A stretch of 21,252 nt of DNA from Candidatus Fermentibacterota bacterium (GTDB taxonomy: Bacteria > Fermentibacterota > Fermentibacteria > Fermentibacterales > Fermentibacteraceae): the NCBI GenBank assembly GCA_022703195.1, contig JAKLEF010000004.1:1-21252 (forward strand), read 5' to 3'. Each line of letters opens with the position of its first letter. The stretch's first letter is position 1. Made by a program: the position numbers and the translations under genes. The notes beneath the pieces are model-generated. The model had not been told where the DNA came from. It searched no databases and worked only from the letters and a program-made list of their open reading frames with translations. Positions 15,703 to 21,252 of the stretch are shown here, one piece after another.

Positions 15703-15969
15703 TTGTACCAGAAAGCCGTAGCAGTCCCGAACAGGCTGGGGGTCCATGCCAGGCCCGCGGCGCTGATCGTGAAGAAGGCCGCCGTGTTCGGCAGCGAGAT
15801 CACCATCTCCAACGGGATCGAAGAGGTCAACGGCAAGAGCATTATGGGAGTCATGACCCTTGCGGCCGGCCAGGGGACCGAGCTGCTCATATCGGCGTCG
15901 GGCGAAGATGAGGAGAGGGCGGTCGAGGAGCTCTGCAGCCTCGTTTCCTCCGGTTTCGGAGAGGACTGA
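15703..15969 (+). CDS. ptsH: Phosphocarrier protein HPr
   Basis: 88 residues, the usual HPr length. The Enzyme I target His15 lies in LGVHARPAA, and the HPr-kinase target Ser46 lies in NGKSIMGVM; both are present in canonical positions. The remaining fold is standard (EITISNGIEEVNG and MTLAAGQGTELLI). It carries phosphate from Enzyme I, and Ser46 phosphorylation by the HprK encoded upstream would switch it to a regulatory form. No EIIA, EIIB or EIIC gene is in the window, so the next acceptor is unknown. The stop is one base from the ptsI start. The TTG start may lower expression relative to neighbours. Confidence 0.95.
   Translation: MYQKAVAVPNRLGVHARPAALIVKKAAVFGSEITISNGIEEVNGKSIMGVMTLAAGQGTELLISASGEDEERAVEELCSLVSSGFGED
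15958..15964 (+). promoter_or_regulatory. Ribosome binding site deciding the ptsI GTG start
   Basis: GGAGAGG lies six bases before GTG 15971, inside the end of ptsH. The frame is open further upstream, but the conserved Enzyme I N-terminus begins here. Confidence 0.65.
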
Positions 15970-15970
15970 G

Positions 15971-17734
15971 GTGAGCCGCTCCTTCGAGGGCACCCCGGCG
16001 TCGCCAGGGATAGCGGTCGGTCCCGCCTTCCTTCTCGACGTCGAGGAGCTCAGGGTCGCGAGGAGGGAGATCTCCGGGGAGACGGAGGCCGGGAAGGAGC
16101 TGGCCCGGCTGGATGACGCCCTCTCCGCCACCTGCGAGGAGCTCCGCAGCCTCTCGGACGGCATGGGGGAGCTCGTAGAGGGCAGGCAGATCCTCGACGT
16201 GCACATGATGCTCCTCGACGACCCCGTCATGCTGGCCGACGTCCGCAGGCGCATCACCGAAAACCGCGACAACGCGGAGCACGCCCTCAGCCAGGTGCTT
16301 TACGACGTGATCCAGAGATTCCGCGCCATGGAGGACCCGCTCATAAGGGAGAGGGCCTCCGACGTCAGGGACGTAGGCCGGAGGGTGCTCGCCAAGCTCC
16401 TCGGCTCGGAGAGGGAGGCCCTCGGAAGGGTCTCCAGGCCGGTGGTGCTCGTCTCCAGGGAGCTGGATCCGTCAGTGGCGGCCGGGCTCCGCAGGGACCA
16501 GGTGCTCGGATTCGCGACGGACGAGGGCGGCAGCACCTCGCACACCGCCATCCTCGCCAGGAGCCTGGGCATCCCGGCGGTCGTAGCCCTCAGGGAGGCC
16601 GCCGAGGCCGTCCAGCCGGGCATGACCGTCATCGTGGACGGGATCCACGGGCGAGTGATTCTCGATCCCCAGCAGGACGAGCTCGAATACTACACCCGCC
16701 TGCGGGACAAGTACTCCGAGATGGAGGCCGCGATTGCCCGCAACGCCTCCGATCCCGCCGTCACCGCGGACGGCCGGCCGGTGGAGCTGGCCGGCAACAT
16801 CGAGTTCTCCCAGGAGGCCGATCAGGTGAGGAAGTACGGCGGCCGGGGCATAGGCCTCTTCCGCACCGAGTTCCTCCGCCTCCTCTCGCCGGATGCGGAC
16901 GACGAGGACATGCAGTGCATGGCCTACTCCCACGCGCTGCGGGAGATGAAGCCCTATCCGGTGGTGATACGCACGCTCGACCTCGGCGGCGACAAGTTCC
17001 CCGGAGTCCCGGAACTGAGGGAGCGGAACCCGTTCCTGGGCTGGCGCGCGATCAGGGTATGCCTCGACAAGCCCGACATCCTGAGGCGCCAGATCTCGGC
17101 CATACTCAGGGCTTCCGTCGAGGGGACGGCCTGGCTGCTCATACCCATGGTCACCGAGCTCGACCAGGTGTTGAGGACCCGGGACATGCTCGAGGACACC
17201 AAGCTCGCACTCGCGCGGGACGGCATACCGTTCGATCCCGGCATCCCCCTGGGCATCATGGTCGAGACCCCGGCGGCGGCCATCGCCATCGACATCTTCC
17301 TTCCGCACGTCGACTTCGTATCGATAGGCACCAACGACCTCACGCAGTACACTCTGGCTGTCGACCGGGGGAGCCCCTACGTCGCCCACCTCTTCGACCC
17401 GCTCCACCCGGCCGTGCTCAGGCAGATCGACCATGTCGTCAGGAAGTGCCACGCTGCCGGCAGATGGGTCGGGGTCTGCGGCCAGATAGCGGGGGAGCCG
17501 CTGGCGGTGCCGCTCCTCCTCGGGCTCGGGGTGGACGAGCTGAGCGTGTCTATCTCCCTCATCCCCGACATCAAGAAGATGATAGGGGTCGTCGACACCG
17601 CGGAGGCAGCCGGGCTGGCGGGCGAGGCGCTGGCCGCCGACTCGGCCCTCAAGGTGAGACAGCTCGCGAGGAGCTATGTCCAGGGCAGGTTCCCCACCAT
17701 TCTCCTGAACGGATTCCAGGGAACGGAGGAATGA
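15971..17734 (+). CDS. ptsI: PTS Enzyme I (phosphoenolpyruvate-protein phosphotransferase)
   Basis: 587 residues, close to the usual ~575. It takes phosphate from phosphoenolpyruvate onto a histidine and passes it to HPr. The N-terminal domain begins FEGTPASPGIAVGPAFLL; the active histidine is H191 in GGSTSHTAILARSLGIPAVV. The C-terminal PEP-binding barrel has GRGIGLFRTEFL, TLDLGGDKFPG, NPFLGWRAIRVCLDKPDILR, MVETPAAAI, SIGTNDLTQYTLAVDR and the active cysteine C503 (GVCGQIAGEP). All catalytic landmarks are intact. The start is GTG, one base after the ptsH stop. Domain order is that of a classical sugar-type Enzyme I; there is no N-terminal GAF domain as in nitrogen-type PtsP. It overlaps the nucleotidyltransferase gene by one base. 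Confidence 0.96.
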   Translation: MSRSFEGTPASPGIAVGPAFLLDVEELRVARREISGETEAGKELARLDDALSATCEELRSLSDGMGELVEGRQILDVHMMLLDDPVMLADVRRRITENRDNAEHALSQVLYDVIQRFRAMEDPLIRERASDVRDVGRRVLAKLLGSEREALGRVSRPVVLVSRELDPSVAAGLRRDQVLGFATDEGGSTSHTAILARSLGIPAVVALREAAEAVQPGMTVIVDGIHGRVILDPQQDELEYYTRLRDKYSEMEAAIARNASDPAVTADGRPVELAGNIEFSQEADQVRKYGGRGIGLFRTEFLRLLSPDADDEDMQCMAYSHALREMKPYPVVIRTLDLGGDKFPGVPELRERNPFLGWRAIRVCLDKPDILRRQISAILRASVEGTAWLLIPMVTELDQVLRTRDMLEDTKLALARDGIPFDPGIPLGIMVETPAAAIAIDIFLPHVDFVSIGTNDLTQYTLAVDRGSPYVAHLFDPLHPAVLRQIDHVVRKCHAAGRWVGVCGQIAGEPLAVPLLLGLGVDELSVSISLIPDIKKMIGVVDTAEAAGLAGEALAADSALKVRQLARSYVQGRFPTILLNGFQGTEE

Positions 17735-18711
17735 TGCACGCTGTCATCCCTGTCGCCGGAATGGGGACTAGGCTCAGGCCTGTCACCCACACGACGCCGA
17801 AGGCGCTGGTGCCGGTGGCGGGCAGGCCCGTGCTGGGCCACATCATAGACAGGATCATCCCTGCTGGAGTCGACAGGATCACGCTGGTCGTGGGCCATCT
17901 CGGCGATCCGATCGTGGAATGGGTCAGGTCCGAGTACCGGATGAGGGTGGATTTCGTCAGGCAGGACACCATGAACGGACTCGCAGGCGCCATCGCGCTC
18001 TGCGCCCCCCTGATCGACGACGGCCCGACTCTCGTCGTGCTGGGCGACACGCTCTTCGAAGCCGACCTCTCGGGCATCGCCTCGGAGAGCCGCAACAGGC
18101 TGGCGGTCTGCCCCGTGGAGGATCCCTCGCGCTTCGGCGTGGTCGTCGCGGAGGGGAACAGGGCCGTCAGGCTCGTCGAGAAGCCCTCGGAGTTCGTCAG
18201 CGACCTCGCCATTGTGGGCATCTACATGTTCCGGAGCGGGGCCGGGATGATACGCGCCTGCGAGGATCTCATGCGCGAGGGTGTGAGGACCAGGGGCGAG
18301 TTCCAGCTCACCGACGCGATGCAGCGGATGATCGACGGAGGGGAGGAGTTCGAACTGGTCAGGGTCGACGACTGGCTGGACTGCGGCAGGCCCGAGACAC
18401 TCCTCCAGACCAACAGGATCCTCCTGGACGGGGATCGCGGCTCCCATCCGCCGGAGATCCCGGGCTCCCTCGTGATCCCTCCGTGCCACATCGACCCGGG
18501 AGCCTCCGTGGAGGGGTGCATCCTGGGCCCGTACGCGTCGATCGGGCCGGGCTGCAGGCTGGCCGGGTCCGTCGTGCGCGATACCATCGCCTGCGGCGAC
18601 AACACGATAGAGGACTCCGTCCTGGACGGTTCGGTGCTGGGCTTCCGGGCCTCCGTGACGGGGAGGCCGGTTTCGGTCTGCCTGGGTGACGATTCCACGA
18701 TCTCCCGGTGA
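17734..18711 (+). CDS. Sugar-phosphate nucleotidyltransferase (NDP-sugar synthase)
   Basis: 325 residues. The N-terminal Rossmann-like domain starts MHAVIPVAGMGTRLRPVTHT and continues TPKALVPVAGRPVLGHI: the nucleotide-binding G-x-G-T-R-L-R-P loop and catalytic lysine region of glucose-1-phosphate-type nucleotidyltransferases. LVVLGDTLF supplies the metal-binding aspartate, VEKPSEF contacts the sugar, and TRGEFQLTDAM completes the active site. The last ~90 residues have hexapeptide-like repeats (CHIDPGASVEGCILGPYASI, then CRLAGSVVRDTI) of a left-handed beta helix, as in RmlA/GlmU relatives. It probably makes an activated hexose for the glycosyltransferases downstream; base and sugar cannot be told. 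The start is ATGATG: ATG 17734 has GGAGG four bases upstream, while ATG 17731 would add one residue. Confidence 0.9.
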   Translation: MHAVIPVAGMGTRLRPVTHTTPKALVPVAGRPVLGHIIDRIIPAGVDRITLVVGHLGDPIVEWVRSEYRMRVDFVRQDTMNGLAGAIALCAPLIDDGPTLVVLGDTLFEADLSGIASESRNRLAVCPVEDPSRFGVVVAEGNRAVRLVEKPSEFVSDLAIVGIYMFRSGAGMIRACEDLMREGVRTRGEFQLTDAMQRMIDGGEEFELVRVDDWLDCGRPETLLQTNRILLDGDRGSHPPEIPGSLVIPPCHIDPGASVEGCILGPYASIGPGCRLAGSVVRDTIACGDNTIEDSVLDGSVLGFRASVTGRPVSVCLGDDSTISR

Positions 18712-19768
18712 CTGCAGGGCAGTCATTTACGGCGCCTCCCTCGGTTCGAGGGGCGGCACCGGGGTATACCTGGCAAGACTCCTCCGGGGTCTGATCGAGG
18801 CAGGCGAGGACGGCGTCATGGTCGCCGCGGGAGGCAGGCTTGCAGGCCTCCGGGAGGCTCTCTCCCTGCCGCGTGCGGGATCCTCCGGCAAGGTCGTCGA
18901 CGAGATGATCCTGGCCCCGATCGCGGCTTCGCGGATGAAGGGCGCGCCCGTCCACATGCCTGCATTCACGGGATGCGCGCCCCCGGGGGCCGCATCCCTG
19001 CTGACCCTTCACGATCTCGCCTTCTTGGCGCACCCGGGCTGGTTCCCGCCCCTGCGGAGGCTCTACTACAGGCTCGTCTTCCCCCGCTCGGCGCGGTCGG
19101 CCGACATCGTCATGGCCGACAGCGCCTTCACCGCATCGGAAGCGGCGAGGCTGATGGGGCTCGATCCGGCGAAGCTCAGGGTGGTCCCCCTGTCCTCGGG
19201 TTCCGGCGGGTCGGGGGACGCGGGGAGGGGCAGGAGGAAGCTCACGGGCGGAGGCCCCTACATCCTCAGCGTCTCGACGATCGAACCCAGGAAGAACATC
19301 CCCGCCCTGCTCGATGCCTGGAAGGGCATCGCGGCAGCGAGGCCCGGGATGACCCTGGTGGTCGCCGGGCGGTGGGGATGGGGACCGGCGGAGACCAGGA
19401 GAAGGCTCTGTTCGATGCCGGGCGTTCTCTGGACAGGTCCTCTCGGCGACAGCGACCTTGCCGACGCCTATGCAGGCGCCGAACTGCTCGTGTACCCGTC
19501 CCTGTACGAGGGTTTCGGGCTGCCCCCACTCGAGGCCGCCCTGGAAGGGACGCCAAGCGTCCTTGGGCCGGCGGACGCCCTGCGGGAGGTGTACCACGAC
19601 GTCGCGGCAGCTTTCTGCGGGGGATCTCCGGGATCCATAAGGGATGCCGTCCTGGATGCACTCGAGAGCCGTCGCGAACCATCGGCCCTGAGGGATTTCG
19701 CACGCGGGCTGAGCGACCGGGCCATGGCCGGGCGGGTCGCCGGCATCTACAGGGAGGCCGGGGGATGA
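18686..19768 (+). CDS. GT4-family glycosyltransferase
   Basis: 360 residues. The N-terminus contains AVIYGASLGSRGGTGVYLAR, the GG-x-GxY acceptor motif of mannosyltransferase-like GT4 enzymes. LLTLHDLAFLAHPGWFPP is the typical 'HD...P' segment. The donor half begins at YILSVSTIEPRKNIPALLDAW, and the E-x7-E site is in PSLYEGFGLPPLEAA (E275 and E283). The start is uncertain. GTG 18686 lies 26 bases inside the previous gene with no clear Shine-Dalgarno site, but no other in-frame start precedes the conserved first strand. The stop overlaps the next start (ATGA). It pairs with the next gene as 2046-3152 does with 3149-4390. Confidence 0.88.
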   Translation: MTIPRSPGDCRAVIYGASLGSRGGTGVYLARLLRGLIEAGEDGVMVAAGGRLAGLREALSLPRAGSSGKVVDEMILAPIAASRMKGAPVHMPAFTGCAPPGAASLLTLHDLAFLAHPGWFPPLRRLYYRLVFPRSARSADIVMADSAFTASEAARLMGLDPAKLRVVPLSSGSGGSGDAGRGRRKLTGGGPYILSVSTIEPRKNIPALLDAWKGIAAARPGMTLVVAGRWGWGPAETRRRLCSMPGVLWTGPLGDSDLADAYAGAELLVYPSLYEGFGLPPLEAALEGTPSVLGPADALREVYHDVAAAFCGGSPGSIRDAVLDALESRREPSALRDFARGLSDRAMAGRVAGIYREAGG

Positions 19769-20859
19769 GGATCCTGCACGTCTACAAGGATGTGTATCCA
19801 CCGGTTCACGGCGGCATAGAGAGGTACATCCACGACACCGTTTCCTCCATGTCGGCGCGGGGGCATGAATCCACCATCCTCGTCGCCTCCAGGAAGCCGG
19901 CCCTCAGGACAGGCAGGCGCTCGATCGACGGCAGTCCCGTGATCGAGGCCCCGTGCCTGGGGCGGCTGTTCTCGAACCCGGTGTGCCCCGGGCTGGCGTC
20001 GCTCCTGCGCAGGCTCCACCGCGAGATGCGGTTCGACCTGGTGCACTACCATCATCCGCTGCCCACGGCCGCGGTCTCCTGGGCCTTCGCGGGGCTGGAC
20101 GCCCCCCACATAGTGACCTACCACAGCGACATAGTGAGGCAGTCCCTCCTGGTGCCGCTGATAGAACCCTTCCTCTGGCCGTTTCTCCGCAGGGCCCGGG
20201 CCGTCCTGGCCACCTCGCCCGCATACGCGGAGTCGTCGAGATACCTCCGCCGGCTCCCCAACGTGCGCGTTGTCCCCCTCGGGGTGGACACCCGCAGATT
20301 CAGCCCGGGCCCAGCGGACGGCGCGGGTGGGTACTTCCTCTTCGTAGGCAGGTTCCGCCGCTACAAGGGCATCCCCGTCCTCCTCGAAGCCTGGCGCGGC
20401 CTTCCGGGGCGGCGCCTCGTCATGGCGGGGAGCGGGCCTCTCTCGAAGGAGATCTCCGAGGCCGCATCGAGGGACGGTTCGCTCGTCGAGCTCGCAGGAG
20501 ACGTCGGCGACGACAGGCTGGTCGAACTGTACAGGGGGGCCAGGGCGCTCATCCTGCCGTCCACGGAACGCTCGGAGGCCTTCGGGCTCGTCCAGGTCGA
20601 GGCGATGGCGTGCGGAACCCCTGTGATCAGCACCGACATAGCCACGGGCGTCCCCTGGGTGAACAGGGACGGGGAGAGCGGCCTGACGGTGCGCGCCGGG
20701 GATCCGGGGGCCATACGAGAAGCGGTGGAGAGGCTCGATGACGACGCCCTGAGGGGCGGCCTGTCGGCCGGAGCCAGGTCCAGGGCCCTGGCGCACTTCG
20801 ACATGGAGAGGACCATGGACGAGCTCGAGAGGATCTGCAGGGATGCCGCAGGGATCTGA
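19765..20859 (+). CDS. GT4-family glycosyltransferase
   Basis: 364 residues. It opens with MRILHVYKDVYPPVHGGIER, the strand plus HGG-IERY acceptor motif. HYHHPLPTA and IVTYHSDIVRQ follow in the acceptor domain. The donor domain starts at YFLFVGRFRRYKGIPVLLEA, with G-S-GP (MAGSGPLSKEI) and the E-x7-E site in SEAFGLVQVEAMACGTPV (E271 and E279). It lies close to the WbaZ/mannosyltransferase-like or PimB-like GT4 groups by motif style, but the donor is not determinable. ATG 19765 overlaps the previous stop and has GGAGG a few bases upstream. It overlaps the Gx-transporter start by 17 bases. Likely cytoplasmic, acting on a lipid-linked intermediate. Confidence 0.9.
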   Translation: MRILHVYKDVYPPVHGGIERYIHDTVSSMSARGHESTILVASRKPALRTGRRSIDGSPVIEAPCLGRLFSNPVCPGLASLLRRLHREMRFDLVHYHHPLPTAAVSWAFAGLDAPHIVTYHSDIVRQSLLVPLIEPFLWPFLRRARAVLATSPAYAESSRYLRRLPNVRVVPLGVDTRRFSPGPADGAGGYFLFVGRFRRYKGIPVLLEAWRGLPGRRLVMAGSGPLSKEISEAASRDGSLVELAGDVGDDRLVELYRGARALILPSTERSEAFGLVQVEAMACGTPVISTDIATGVPWVNRDGESGLTVRAGDPGAIREAVERLDDDALRGGLSAGARSRALAHFDMERTMDELERICRDAAGI

Positions 20860-21252
20860 GGGCGGCGCGGGAAGGCCGTCCGTCCTACTGCTGGTCATCG
20901 CCGGGACGGCGCTGGGTTTCGCCGAGAGCCTGCTCCCCAGACCGCTGCCGTTCCTCAAGCCGGGATTCGCGAACATCGCGGGCGTCCTGGCGGCGATCAC
21001 CATGGGTACGCGGGGAGCCCTGAGGGTGAATGCAACCAGGTGCCTGGCCGTGGCCCTGGCGACCGGCACCCTGGCGACTCCCTCGTTCGTCCTGTCCATG
21101 AGCAGCGCTCTTTCGTCGGCATTCACAATGGGGTCATGCTCCCGGCTGGTGCCCGGGCGCCTGTCCATAACCGCCCTCTCGGTTGCAGGGAGCGCGGCCG
21201 GCATGGCCGCCCAGCTCATAGCCGCATGCGCCTTACTCCCGGGCCTTCCCGT
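20843..21252 (+). CDS. Gx transporter / HepS-like membrane protein (3'-truncated by window)
   Basis: 136 codons visible, open to the right edge. After a short polar N-terminus comes a hydrophobic span, then SLLPRPLPFLKPGFANIAGV, which matches the 'E.llPlplPgvKlGLANi' signature of the Gx-transporter family (long annotated as heptaprenyl diphosphate synthase component I). TPSFVLSMSSALSSAF and a final Gly/Ala-rich span with AAQLIAA also fit the family. Members are ECF-S-like small membrane proteins, and their role is unsettled; the polyprenyl synthase label comes from gene context. ATG 20843 lies 17 bases inside the previous gene with GAGAGG about ten bases upstream. A polyprenyl link would fit a lipid-linked glycan operon. 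Confidence 0.75.
   Translation, partial: MPQGSEGGAGRPSVLLLVIAGTALGFAESLLPRPLPFLKPGFANIAGVLAAITMGTRGALRVNATRCLAVALATGTLATPSFVLSMSSALSSAFTMGSCSRLVPGRLSITALSVAGSAAGMAAQLIAACALLPGLP

Noticed and set aside
1141..20816. Many long open frames on the strand opposite the called genes
   Set aside because: They lie fully under genes with clear family motifs, are Arg/Pro/Gly-rich and show no motifs, as expected from high GC content.

Overview
The window is very GC-rich, densely coded bacterial DNA. Arginine is very often encoded by AGG, and starts are ATG, GTG and TTG. Bacterial origin is supported by clear Shine-Dalgarno sites, two good sigma70-type promoters, a long-form ribosome hibernation factor, HPr kinase/HPr/Enzyme I, and a sigma54-type response regulator. 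I cannot place it to genus. A high-GC, uncultivated Gram-negative-type lineage is plausible, but that is inference. The surprise is an apparent GatE, the tRNA-dependent amidotransferase subunit known experimentally from archaea.

Region 1 (1-12206, + strand) is one run of ten genes in which every stop overlaps the next start. It begins with the 3' end of a probable glycosyltransferase. Next come a GT-C-like membrane protein, two GT4 transferases, a GT2 transferase with a C-terminal extension, an unrecognised membrane protein, a second GT-C-like enzyme with a carbohydrate-binding-like tail, and another GT2. The run ends with a membrane histidine kinase and an NtrC-class regulator. It looks like a cell-surface glycan or glycolipid assembly operon that carries its own two-component system.

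Region 2 (12217-13911, - strand) is a single gene, gatE, converging on the regulator with a 10-bp gap. Its partner gatD is not in the window. Region 3 (13912-14145) is the divergent control region. It holds one promoter facing each way, a 9-bp direct repeat over the gatE -10 box, a palindrome inside the other promoter's spacer, and a terminator-like hairpin in the hpf leader.

Region 4 (14146-21252, + strand) is a second tight operon: hpf, hprK, ptsH, ptsI, a sugar-phosphate nucleotidyltransferase, two GT4 transferases, and the start of a Gx-transporter/HepS-like membrane protein cut by the window edge. HPr carries both His15 and Ser46, and HprK has its P-loop and catalytic His/Asp residues, so a phosphorelay with regulatory output is expected. 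No sugar permease (EII) is visible. A working model is that a regulatory PTS senses energy or carbon state and is co-expressed with nucleotide-sugar supply and glycosyl transfer. The paired GT4 genes at 18686-20859 mirror the pair at 2046-4390 in order and junction, suggesting a duplicated module.

No tRNA, rRNA, CRISPR, insertion sequence or attachment site was seen. There is no gene-free stretch over 300 bases.
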